In this document: positions 22,536 to 33,231 of the stretch, piece by piece
Numbering within the stretch: position 1 is the first letter of the stretch
Layout: each line of letters opens with the position of its first letter
Assembly: GCA_022702545.1 (NCBI GenBank)
Contig: JAHRBC010000001.1
Location: 1,860,001-1,924,000, forward strand
Length of the DNA: 64,000 nucleotides
Reading direction: 5' to 3'
From: Phycomyces nitens
Taxonomy: Eukaryota; Mucoromycota; Mucoromycetes; Mucorales; Phycomycetaceae
Program-made: the position numbers and the translations under genes
The notes under the pieces: model-generated
What the model was told of the DNA's origin: nothing
Database searches by the model: none
What the model saw: the letters and a program-made list of their open reading frames with translations, nothing else

Positions 22536-24217
22536 ATGGACAAATACCAGGTAATGGCTAATTGACCTGAAAAAGTCGCTTGGATTTCTGACCCATATTG
22601 GCTCGGTTTAGAAAATAGAAAAACTAGGCGAAGGTAGCCCACAAAACAAACCTTATCATCAAACCATTTATCATCCCTTCATTTAGGCACTTATGGAATT
22701 GTCTATAAAGCACAGAATCGCGATACAAATGAGGTTGTTGCCTTGAAGCGCATCCGTCTTGATAATGAGGAAGAAGGCGTAAATGTCCCAAAACATAATA
22801 TTACAAATCATTCTGGGCACATGGTTGATATATTCTTTCTGTAGGTTCCTTGTACTGCCATTCGAGAAATTTCCTTACTAAAGGAACTTAAGCATCCCAA
22901 CATTGTCAGGTAAGAATCAGGCCTAAATTCATGTCAGCTAACCAAGGAACAGGCTGTATGATGTCTTGCATACCGAAAAGAAATTGACGCTCGTCTTTGA
23001 GTACCTGGATTCAGACCTAAAGAAATTCCTAGACTCTTATGGCGGCGACATTGATACCATGACAATCAAAGTGAGACAATTCCAATGGTCTAACAAGTAT
23101 TGACACCACAATATTATTATTTTTTTCCAGCAATTGATGTACCAACTCTTAAAAGGAATCGCCTTTTGCCATGAGAACAAGGTCCTTCATAGGGTAAGCA
23201 AGATATTCAGTTTTTTTATGAAAGATTATATATAATTATATACTTATATTTGGGTACACAGGATCTGAAACCGCAGAATCTGTTGATCAACAAGGTAGAT
23301 GATGAAATTATAGGGAGAAGAACCACGTCTTACAAATCAATAGAAAGGAGAATTGAAATTGGGTGATTTTGGATTGGCAAGGGCTTTTGGAATTCCAGTC
23401 AGAAGCTACTCTCATGAGGTATGGGACAACCAGAGGTTCTTAGGACTATTTTTAACCTGTATATAAAAGGTGGTTACTCTATGGTATCGTGCTCCAGATG
23501 TCCTGATGGGATCTAGACAATATTCGACATCAATCGATTTGTGGTCAGCAGGGTGTATTTTTGCAGGTACGCCATTCTACTGTCCAGGTGGAGAAATACA
23601 GACTCTTATTGTGTTAACATTGAACAGAAATGGCATCCGGAAGACCATTGTTTCCCGGAAGCTCTATTCCTGACCAGCTTCAACGCATTTTCAAATATCC
23701 TTTTTCCAAATATCTAGTTTTGATCAAATTAACAATTATAGTTATATTATAGCCTTGACTTCTTTGTACAGTATTGGGCACCCCAACCGAAGAAATATGG
23801 CCCGACGTATCTAGACTTCCTGAATACAAGGTAAGTCGAGGAGAAGGGGAAGGGGGAGTTTCAAGCCATCAAAGGCCAGGTCGATCTAATAGTTTCTGCA
23901 GCGTGATTTTGAGATGTTTCGCCGGATATCGCTCGAGACCATGCTCCCCAAGTTGGATAACCTTGGCATTGACCTCTTAAAAGTAAGAAAGCCTTTAAGA
24001 AAACTAATTAAAAAAAAACTCATTATATACCTTTTTTTTAAAATATAGAAACTCCTTGAATATCCTCCTAAAAAGCGCATTACCGCAAAAGCTGCATTGC
24101 AACGTAAGTCTCACCAAGAAAGACATTCATAAACTCACTCCACCATTAGACTCTTATTTTGATGAGTTGAGAAAGAAAGAATCCACATCAGAACCTGTTT
24201 CCAACGACAGCAGATAG
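22536..24217 (+). CDS. PHO85: Cyclin-dependent kinase of the Pho85/Cdk5 type
   Basis: Fourteen exons (22536-22550, 22612-22633, 22687-22778, 22845-22909, 22953-23070, 23131-23193, 23262-23294, 23344-23418, 23470-23566, 23628-23694, 23770-23830, 23902-23982, 24049-24103, 24150-24217) give 303 aa, the normal CDK size. Motifs: glycine loop GEGTYG (11-16), catalytic lysine in VVALKRI (33), PCTAIRE helix (45-51), HRDLKPQN (D126), DFG (144-146), and [25 protein letters not shown]. The stretch [13 protein letters not shown] and [20 protein letters not shown] point to the Pho85/Cdk5 branch, which couples nutrient and phosphate status, polarity and cell cycle through Pcl-type cyclins. Intron 10 is an AT-AC intron; the rest are GT-AG. 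The extreme exon density is unusual. Confidence 0.93.
23695..23769 (+). other. U12-type AT-AC intron in the PHO85/CDK5 gene
   Basis: The intron begins ATATCCTTTTT, the exact U12 donor consensus, and ends CCTTGACTTCTTTGTAC. This has a U12 branch-point match (CCTTGAC, branch A at 23758) 11 nt before the terminal AC. No GT exists that would keep the frame. Splicing AT-AC joins RIFK to VLGTPTEE, the invariant CDK sequence. It splits codon 216 after its second base. Confidence 0.88.
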
Positions 24218-24330
24218 AATGGCAAAAATGAAAATATCGACTCTTCTCCTCCCTCTAAAAAATAACATCTCTTATTGCCTTCTTTTATCCTTTTTTCTTT
24301 TTCCATCACAGTATTCTTTAATACATGTAT

Positions 24331-25633
24331 TTAATCTCTAATGAGTTCATGAACATGGTCGGCAATGGCAAGAGAACATGTCAGTCCAGGACTTTCTATG
24401 CCTATTAAAGTATAAAAGTTTGGATGTCCAGATTCTCTTTCCTCTCGAATCTCAAAGTCTCTAAAAGGTTCACCAGGTCCAGCCAGTTTTGGACTAGACA
24501 ATCCAGCCAGAAGATATTGGTTAGAGAAAAGAAGAAGAGAAATGATTGCAAAGTACCGAATTCCAGCGTATGAGGGTTGGAGCTTCATAGGGTCCAAAGG
24601 TGGCCAATATCGATGGATAGCATCTCCAAACGCCTTGATCTTCTTCTCGTCATCTGGGACACTATAGTCTAGTCTGTCCACATACTCCACGTCCGGTCCA
24701 AACTTGATCTGACCAGCCATGTCCAGGGTAAGGTGAGTACCAAGGCCGGCCAGATTCTTTTCTGGGCAGGGATAAATCAAGTGCCGGATACGGTTGGGAG
24801 CATGGTATGCAAAGTAATGGCCTTTGGCATAGTGCAACTTGTATCGATTGGGCATCAACATATTGCTGACCCGGTCGGCATAAAGGCCAGCTGAATTAAA
24901 TACACGCTTGGCAAGTACAACCGTATCCGGCTCATTCTCCACAGGAGATGTGGCAGTAACTCTGTACTGGCCATCAGAAGCCTCAATCTTGTGCACTTGC
25001 GTATTCAAGGCCAAGTCTCCTCCCTGCTGCTGTAGAGCATCAGCCAAATACTCCATTAATGCATGGCTATCTACAATGCCTGTAGAAGGCGAAACGAGGA
25101 CAGAGTGACATTTGACCTCTGGCTCCAGTTTGTTGGCCTGTTGTTGGTCAAGAAAGTATGTCTCAACGCCCAGTAAATTGGCCTTTTCGTGCATTTTTGT
25201 CAAGTATTCATGCTGCTGAGGAGACTGGGCCACAATCCATTTCCCAATACGCTTGTGAGGAATTGATTTCCTGGCAGCCACATCATAGAGCATCCTGTTA
25301 CCCTGGATGCACAGCTTTGCCTTTAGACTGTCGATTGGATAATAGAGACCAGCATGGATCACCTCGCTATTGCGAGAACTGTTCCAAAAATTATTAACTT
25401 TGGTCTCTTTCTCTAATCAACTAGACATGCCTGGTTTCCTCTCCTATAGCTCCATTCTTCTCTACCAAGACTGTCGTTTCTTCTGGACGAACGCGTGTTA
25501 ATTTTTCTGCTATAGCCAGACCAATGACCCCTCCACCGACAATAAGGTTGTCGACCTTGATGTCAGGCACTACTGTGCTATAGAATCGCCTTGATTGCCC
25601 AATAGTTCGAGATGACCATAACCATCGAGACAT
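24331..25633 (-). CDS. L-2-hydroxyglutarate dehydrogenase, FAD-dependent, mitochondrial
   Basis: Exons (minus) 25431-25633, 24557-25378 and 24331-24493 give 395 aa. It oxidises L-2-hydroxyglutarate to 2-oxoglutarate, a repair reaction for a by-product of malate dehydrogenase. The N-terminus is basic and serine-rich, compatible with a mitochondrial presequence. Motifs: FAD-binding VGGGVIGLAIAE (32-43), GEETSSRNSEVIHAGLYYP, and C-terminal YAGIRPKLAGPGEPF and GIESPGLT. Intron 1 has a GC donor (AG/GCATGT at 25430), required to make the invariant ETSSRNSEV. Intron 2 (24494-24556) is 63 nt with no in-frame stop; read through, it would insert 21 residues into YAGIR-PKLAG. Confidence 0.92.
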
Positions 25634-25860
25634 TTCGAATTGCTTAATCCAAAAAAAAAAGTAAAGTTCTTAAAGTAATCTGGGTTGAAATATTTACCCG
25701 CTCGTAATAATCAATTCATGAAGTCATCCTTGACGGTCTCCACCCCCCTCATATACACACACACACATTTCAAAAGAATTGACAAGAGGAAATATCCAAC
25801 AAACAGAGATTGTACCCTTGATACATAGTACTGAATTGCAAGATACCATAAACTAATGCC

Positions 25861-26714
25861 TCATACATCTTTATAGTACACATCTGCTTGTAAATAAGAT
25901 TCCAATCCTCCCACATCAATTCGACCCGAGATTGGAAAGGTTCCAACCGGACAACGCGGGAAAAGATACGCCAAGAATTTGCCAGTCGCGTCCACCTCTT
26001 CCTTTGGTTTTCCTTTGGACTCATTGATAAAGTTATCAAGTAAGGAAAGCGCACTGGGTACAAAGAGATAGAAGCATGGACATGCAAATCTCGAAGACGT
26101 TTCGGTTGGGTTTGGTTTCTCCAGGAAGCTCTTCACGGTTCCTTTCGAGTCGGTTTCTATAATCCCGACTTTGGAAACATCTTTATCAGGCACACTATAG
26201 ACTGTAACCAGTGATCGTTCTGGATGAGAGTGTGCAGTCTGCACAAAATCACTAAACACAAAGTCTTTGAGGAACAGGGTGTCGCCGCCAACTACAAGAA
26301 CCGAGTCTTGAGTGAGACCAAAGTGCTTGACAGCAAGGTTGATATCGGGTACTGCACCCAATCGATCTTCATTAGAGATAGTTCCGTCATTGAGAACATT
26401 GGCAAGGGGTACTTTGTGGCGACCAGCCCAGTCTACAAACACGGAATAAGAGGCAGCATTGGTGACGAGGTGGATATCTGATGCAGGAATTCCATTGGCC
26501 TTGAATAGGTCTAGCCAATAAGTAATCAAGGCATCTTCCTGACCAAGGGGCAACAGTGCTTTTGGAACACCCAGCAAGTGGTGGTGAAGAGGAGATGCCC
26601 TGAGATCTCTCTGGAGACGTGTGCCATAGCCTGCCACAAGCAACAAAACTAAAATACAACCAATAAATAACCATCTGTCGGCCCTAATGGTCCTCGGGTA
26701 CCTTTGATGGCCAT
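25861..26714 (-). CDS. Sugar-phosphate nucleotidyltransferase
   Basis: Exons (minus) 26702-26714 and 25861-26648 give 266 aa. The fold is the GT-A-like nucleotidyltransferase that joins NTP and sugar-1-phosphate. Signature GYGTRLQRDL near the start, GVPKALLPLG (lysine binding the phosphate), and VVGGDTLF (metal-binding aspartate), then KVGIIETDSKGTVKSFLEKP. It is short and lacks the left-handed beta-helix of GlmU or pyrophosphorylases of the Psa1 type, so it resembles the compact RmlA/GCD1-like enzymes of prokaryotes and some fungi. The substrate cannot be deduced. A dTDP-glucose dehydratase-like gene lies 27 kb away. Confidence 0.8.
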
Positions 26715-27395
26715 TTGAAGAAGAATAGAATAAAAAGATCCGAGTTGGATCCCAAAGATGCTTTTATATATTTCCATCGTTTGCGCCTATTGAAATAGGT
26801 TTTGTGTCCATTAGATCTCTCTTGGATTCCATCTGGCACATAAAACACATCATTTGCTAAAGTGCTTTACAGAGAATTGTTGTATAGGTTACATATTCAG
26901 GAACACTGCAGAATATTCATAAAGGTACGAATATTTTGGTACGTACAATTTGTATAAATGGTCCAGATTTTATTAAACGTTTTTTTTCTGTCAAACAAAC
27001 AGTAATTTCAATGGTCTCTTTACCCACGGGCTGCTACACACACAAGTGAATGGTATATATCTACACACACATTGGAATCCAAGTAGTATCAACTCAATAG
27101 CCATTTTCTATTGGACGCATCTGATTTTAAATAGCGAAAATGATTATAAAAACAATCATTGGTCAACAAGACTAGCAACGCCGGACGCAGGACAAGGTGT
27201 ACAAGGTGTACAAGGTCTGCATGTGGCTCATCATACTTGTTCATGTTTGAATATACAGCCCCAATAAAGATTCTCAAAGCCCTAACCACACTCTCATAAT
27301 AACTCCACCATCATTTTCACTCTGGATATATTTTATACATATATTTGAGAATGAATATAAAAAATCAAGGTACATGAGCAGAATAAGACAAGGTC
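26715..27395. other. Intergenic region
   Basis: Holds the upstream region of the nucleotidyltransferase and the 3' flank of profilin. Short open frames at 27046-27289 on both strands show no recognisable protein; a GTACAAG triplication lies near 27198-27214. Confidence 0.5.
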
Positions 27396-27979
27396 TTACT
27401 ATAGAACAACAAGCGTGTGAGTGTCAACACAAATAAAATAAGATACACTTACGTAACCCACAGAGATCAAGTAATCGGCGAAACCCTCGACAACCTTTGT
27501 GCACTCTCCGGGCTGGATAGGGTCTTGATAAAGACCAACAAGAATACACTGAGTTGTCTTTACGATACAGACACCATCGTTTTTCTAAAGAACATTGTAC
27601 GCGTAAATATACTTAGTATACCAAAAAAAAAACAACATCTTGGGCCTATATATTATATTATATATATATATATAGTCTTACGTGTTTTCCGTAGATAGAA
27701 CGCTCATCAGCCCTGAGCGAAAAGTATTTGACACCATTAATGTGGATACCGCTGGCACGGATGGGATCAGGGTTGGTGAAGCCGGCAATGATCTCTTGGA
27801 TATCAGTGGTACCGAGCTACGATATATTAATACCTGTGTCAAAAGTGGTTCTTTTGGGCATATATTACCTGGAAGCCAGAAGTGGCGGCCCAGAGGGAGC
27901 CGTTGAGGCCATAGATAGCAGCCTTGGTGACCTTTCCGGTACCAACCAAGTTGACGTCAACGTAGCTCTGCCAAGACAT
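27396..27979 (-). CDS. Profilin
   Basis: Exons (minus) 27869-27979, 27682-27816, 27453-27584 and 27396-27398 give 126 aa, exactly the usual profilin size. It binds actin monomers and poly-proline and feeds formin-driven filament growth at the hyphal tip. MSWQSYVDVNLVGTGKVTKAA, GLNGSLWAATSGF, IIAGFTNPDPIRASGIHING, YFSLRADERSIYGKH, and the end VVEGFADYLISVGY are all profilin signatures. The last intron (27399-27452) lies between the final tyrosine codon and the TAA, so the last coding exon holds only the stop codon. The gene has no long ORF, and antisense frames on the plus strand are spurious. Confidence 0.95.
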
Positions 27980-29102
27980 TATAGGTGTGTGAGTGAAGAT
28001 GAGAAGAGAACAAGTCGAGTGTACGCGACTCACCCCCGGGCTGAGGTTATTCTAAATGAGTTGAGCAGCAAACTGATGATGCAAGCGGAGGTAGGAGTTA
28101 CCCAAGCCAATCACTGGATGGGACCTGTGACGTATAGAATAATGTCTTTATTATTTACTTTTTCTTGATGTTCATGATATTTATGGACCTGGACTACTTT
28201 ATGACTAACTATCAAGAGGTTTCCTGCAGATAACTTGTCTTTGGAAGCAGAGAAAAAAGAAGAGAAATAAACAACTAGTTGGACAAATGTATTTTTAGAA
28301 ACATTTTATATACAGTACAAAATAAGAGCGTGAATGGGACCTCAATTTGATTTATACGGATGATTCCGCTGCTTTTTACGGACACTTCCGTTTCTATACA
28401 AAGTGTAGGTGATTTATAGAGTCAAGAAATGGCTTAACCTCTTTTTCTTTTTCAAACCAGCTGTACTATCGCCTATGGTTGGAGTGGATACAATGATACA
28501 TTCCAAGAAGCCAATTGGTTGCCTGTTTCTTGGCCTGTCAGCCAAAAAAGAAAAAAGAAAAAACAGCCGAGATTTCCTATGGTCCTGAGGGGTAGATCAA
28601 AAGAACAAGCCTTGTGCAAATTCGGTCCTAACCAAAACTTGTATTGCATCTCTGCAAACTTAATCACTCCACACTACCTGCTTCTATTGTAAATATACTC
28701 GGGCAATACAAGCCAATGTCAGGGTCTTCTTCTTTCTTTTTTATCATTATAGACTACATATTCTCAACCTACACTGCAAAAAAAATGTGCTTCTTTGCAT
28801 AAGGAAAGTGTGTATATCGCCTAATATGGAAATCTTACACAACATCTTTACCCCTCCAAAGTGTCTCTATTTTGCCACCTTGTCTGGCTTGCATCTTTTC
28901 TTTTTGGTTGCTTTATTATTATTATTATCAGTATCTAGAAAATCAAGCACATATAAGAAAGGTTAATTTAGCTTTATTCTTGCTTGAACTTTTTTTTTGT
29001 TTGTTTGAAAGACAGTCATTGAACCTCTTCAAAAAAAACCTCATCTCTTCCATCTTTGACCATCTCACTCCTCTTTTGTAACTTGTTAATCTCTTGAACA
29101 TT
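27980..29102. other. Divergent intergenic region
   Basis: Upstream region shared by profilin (minus) and the RhoGAP gene (plus). Pyrimidine-rich tracts lie before both starts; the tract just 5' of 29103 (CTCTTCCATCTTTGACC and similar) is typical of fungal promoters. No coding sequence recognised. Confidence 0.5.
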
Positions 29103-31527
29103 ATGGAAGACCAGAGGAATGACAATGTCCATGCAGAGTATGGCCTTGTTCCAGAAACACCCGAGGCCGATGGACAATATTCTAGTGTCATTCTACAGCT
29201 CACCAACTTGGATGTAAGTCTTCAAGGACAGACATGGAAATACTACAATAGGAAAAAAAATATTCTCGATCCACTTGTATTTCTTGCCTTTGTACCCAAA
29301 AAAAACTCAATTATCGATCTGTAGGGTGGATTCAGATGCTTGTTGGATAAAGTAAAGCAAGATATGCAGGCAGCAAAGGTAGATATGGATACTTATATCC
29401 CAGCCATCTTTAGACTCTAGACAATTCTTTTGTAGGATGCTGCTGTATTCTTGAAAAAGAGAGCCGCAATGGAAGAAGAGTATGGAAAACAAATGGCAAA
29501 ACTTGCTCAGACAACAGCAGAGGCATTTGACAAGGCTCATCCTAGATCAGGGTAAGTTATGGTTGTTATTATGATACCATATCATCAATTTCCCCTGCCT
29601 TTATTTCAATCCATCTCACCTGGCTCGGTGGGCAAAAACAGAACGTATGGTGATGCCTGGACATCTATTCTCAAAGTACACGAGACAATGGGAGAGCAAC
29701 GGTTGAAGTTTGCCACAGATATTGCAGAAGTTGCCGATGACCTGCTCTTATTATCAAAAGATACCGAAAAAAGTCGAAAACAGGCAAAGGAAGTAGGCCA
29801 AAAGCACGAAAAGACTTTGTCTGATGCAGACACAGCATTGGAAAAGGTAGTTTATTAAATGGCATCAAGTGTACAGGAAAAAAAAGTATAGTAACAATGG
29901 CCACTTGTAGAGTAAACAGCGCTATGAGCTCCATTGTGAGGAATGGGAAAGGGCGATATTACAAAAGAACGGCGAGCCTGTAAATGCACCAAAGAAGGGA
30001 TTGTTCAAGTCAAATAAAACCCAAGCTCAGGTAGAGAAGGAAAACAGCAAAGGGGCTGGTTAAAGGGGATCATGATTGCTTTCATTCTCCTGAATGCTCT
30101 GTACTTATACATACATACATACATATACATAGATGGAGAGAATAGAAGAAGATGCGCGTACAAAGGCAACGCTTGCAGACCAGACGTATCGGCAGCAGCT
30201 CCAGGCAGCAAATGTTGCACGCCAGGATTATTACCAGGCTCATTTGCCAAACACATTGACGGTAGGTAAGCGGATTCTGTTGCTCAAAAGTATTGGTTTG
30301 TGGAATCAAGGCATTTTTACCAACAGTCGTGTTTTAGGCGCTTAAAAACGTAGGAGAAGAGTGCTGCGTGGCATTGAGGTACCAGCTTGCTCGATATGCC
30401 TATATATTCGAACAAGCCCTGACCGCAGATGGTATTGCTCTTGATAATGATGATGGTAAGTGGATTACAGGTTGGATGCTGGTTGTGTAAAGGCGCATAC
30501 TAATCCAGCTCTCTCAGGTCTGGGTCTCCGTTCATTAACGGAAAAGATTGACAAGGATGGTGATTTGAATAACTATATCAAATCATACAGTGGGCGTGGG
30601 GTCAAGGTCCAGAAGAACGAGATTCCTTACAAGGAATATAGTATGGTATGTACAATGTTCCCAATTGAATGATTGCGTCTAATAAAGAAGTCTAGTCTGT
30701 AACGGCCCTCCATGTCTTGAATCCCAACCCAGTGTTTGGAGTCGAATTGAATACTTTGATGGAGAGGGATAAAAACGAAGTTTCATTGATCCTCACAAAA
30801 TGTTGTGAGGCGGTAGATGCCTATGGACTCAATACTGTTGGTCTCTATCGTATATCAGGCACAAATACTCAGATACAAAGACTCAAGGCTTCATTTGACA
30901 GAGGTAGGGTATCAGGCAGATAGAGAACAAGGGCTAAAGAACCAATGATGCTTGTTATTAGACTGTGCTGCTGTGAATCTTCTTTCAGAGGAAAACATCT
31001 CGGATATCAACAATATTACAAGTCTACTTAAACTATGGTTGCGTGAATTGCCAGATCCACTCTTCCCTCGAAGCATGTTCCAGCGCTTTCTCGGTGCAGC
31101 GAGTAAGTAGGATGAATAAGTATTAGATGAATCTAACACCCTGTCTTTTTTTTTGGTAGAGATCGAAGATGATCGAATGCGTGTTCTTGGTCTTCATACA
31201 GTTATCAACGATCTTCCAGACGCACACTATGCGACCCTTAAATACCTCATGAGCCATCTGGATCGGTAAGTCTTATAAATATGGAATATGTTTACTGAGA
31301 CCTCTTTTAGGGTTCAACAAAACCAAAGATACAATAAGATGGGTGTCTCCAATCTTGCCACCATCTTTGGATTAACTTTAATGGGAAATGATGGTGATGG
31401 CCAATTCAATGCATCTGCAATGACAACCCAAGACGCCCAGCGGTTGGCAGAGACACAATGGCAGGTTAGAGTAGTCCAGACTATTCTAGAGCATTACCGC
31501 TTGATTTTTGAACCTGATGAAGCGTAG
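29103..31527 (+). CDS. RGD1: F-BAR and RhoGAP protein, Rgd1-like
   Basis: Twelve exons (29103-29213, 29325-29378, 29436-29551, 29642-29846, 29911-30030, 30133-30261, 30338-30455, 30518-30645, 30696-30903, 30962-31102, 31160-31265, 31311-31527) give 550 aa. The N-terminal half is a coiled-coil F-BAR domain (AVFLKKRAAMEEEYGKQMAKLA, LKFATDIAEVADDL, TYRQQLQAANVARQDYY) that binds curved membranes. The C-terminal RhoGAP domain (from about residue 340) has FGVELNTL, GLYRISGTNTQIQRLK with the arginine finger, LLKLWLRELPDPLFP, and KMGVSNLATIFGLTL. Rgd1 family members turn off Rho3/Rho4 at growth sites. All borders are GT-AG with phases that fit. The paralog assignment is by architecture only. Confidence 0.92.
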
Positions 31528-31570
31528 TAAAATATATAAGAACAAAGATTATCAACATAGAAATGAACTT

Positions 31571-31594
31571 GGGGGGGGGGGGGGGGGGGGGGGG
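31571..31594. repeat. Poly-G homopolymer, 24 G
   Basis: An unbroken run of 24 G on the plus strand lies between the converging RhoGAP and NOSIP genes. It is potentially a G-quadruplex and is prone to sequencing or assembly error. Confidence 0.9.
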
Positions 31595-31683
31595 TTTGCA
31601 CTTTGGGTCGAGTCCAACAACTCAATTCAATGATTCCTGTAACCAGTTTTCCAACTGAATAGTAAAACTTGGATATTTTATTA

Positions 31684-32971
31684 TTATTGGAATGCAACAC
31701 TCCATTTCTCTGCAACAGCTGCGGTACTTCCACTAGCAAACCCAGTGCCTTCAGGGCTCATATCCACAATGTCTTTTGGCTTGGTCTTTGTCTCACAGAC
31801 ATAGCACTTTTTGGTCTTTTTTACAAACATATCGACGCATGTGTTGCAAATAACATGTCCACAGTTACGCATAGCTTCACAAGCGTATTAGATACACCTC
31901 TTTTATAATACAATCTCTTTGTTTCTTACCAGACAGCTTTGTAGAATTAGACAGTGATTTTAAGCAGGCAGGACAGACATGCTTGTTTTTTTGTCCTTCT
32001 TCCTTTTGGAATTTGATGGGAATCAGAGATTTTAAGCTATTAAAAAAAACATACTATTAGAAAACAATTATTTTCTAATAATCTACAGCACAAACCTAAC
32101 AGGATGAGAGTGTTTTGTTGCTGCACACACTGCTTGCTTCTGAACTGGCTTTAGGGCTGAAGCGTGTAGCTTGGAAGCATCAGGAGTCATTGATGGCTTT
32201 AAGAAAATTAATATCGAAATGATTTATGATCATAATACAAATCTTACAACCCAGAAACTGCCAATCTGTGCTTTTGATGCCTCTGCCTTTTCTTCTGCAA
32301 GTCTTTGACATGTCTTTTCTACATCCTTGTCGGCTATATCCTTCAAATCCTCTTCTACCAATTCGAATTTGCGCTTGGTTCCTTTGGTAGCCAATTCGCG
32401 GGATGCTGAATCTTCAGCATTAGAAAAAAGAAAACAAGATCCAAAGCACGTTTGAGCAAATTATGCAAACTTACGGTTGGATGTAAGTGGGGATTCGGAT
32501 GAATCCTTTTCTGATTTTGCAATTACTGGGGATTCTAATGTCTGTTTCTTTCTAGTTCCAAGCATACTCGTCTGAGTCTTTTCGAATTCATCGAGTATTG
32601 CCTGTTTTGCCTCTTCTTCATCTCGCGTCTTTTGGTTCTGTACATCTTGTTGCTTTTGTTCCAATAAACGTTCCTCTCGTTTGATGTTCTGTTTCTGGGT
32701 CAAGATAGATTCATAGATGCATTCCTTGCAGGCCAAATGACCCTGAGGGCAAGCAACTGGATCTCTTGCTGTCTGCAAACAAAGAAAGCAAGCATCGTAT
32801 TCTCGGAAAGAATCTCGTCCAAGACGTTGCTACAACAATTGGAAAAAATAAGGTGTGAATGATGATTAAGAAGATTTCAATGAGTACCCTTTTGGTTCCA
32901 TAGTCCAATGAATTGGACTCATGGTATGTAAAGACACTCGAAGCTGTATTATTCTTGGAATGTCGTGGCAT
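31684..32971 (-). CDS. NOSIP-type RING/U-box E3 ubiquitin ligase
   Basis: Exons (minus) 32888-32971, 32475-32829, 32248-32411, 32096-32196, 31930-32036 and 31684-31874 give 333 aa. The start MPRHSKNNTASSVFTYHES and the following LGRDSFREYDACFLC are diagnostic for NOSIP (nitric-oxide-synthase-interacting protein), an E3 ligase also found with spliceosomes. The first U-box-like half (CLQTARDPVACPQGHLACKECI) is linked by a lysine/glutamine-rich coiled coil to a C-terminal RING half (VCPACLKSLS, then MRNCGHVICNTCVDMF, KKCYVCETK). Exon 3 has two in-frame acceptors 6 nt apart (high ends 32411 or 32405). The gene converges on RhoGAP with a G24 run between. Confidence 0.9.
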
Positions 32972-33156
32972 TATTGTTATAATTATTCCAAAAAAAGTAA
33001 TATAGATAATCGAGCGGAACAAGAGTGCCTGACAAGTCCAATCGCACTCTATAAAAAATCAAATCACACTTAAAAAGAAAAGAAAAAAAGAAAACGTCAC
33101 CAAATTTGCATTGACAGTCCTGCAATATAATGCCTATTTTTTTTCTCTGCTCTTCT

Positions 33157-33189
<33 letters not shown>

Positions 33190-33231
33190 TTGAATTGAGT
33201 ATAGTTTCGTGTTCTTTTCTACTACTCTAAC

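Noticed and set aside
27682..28168. Plus-strand open frames of 74 and 146 codons
   Set aside because: They are antisense to the well-supported profilin exons.
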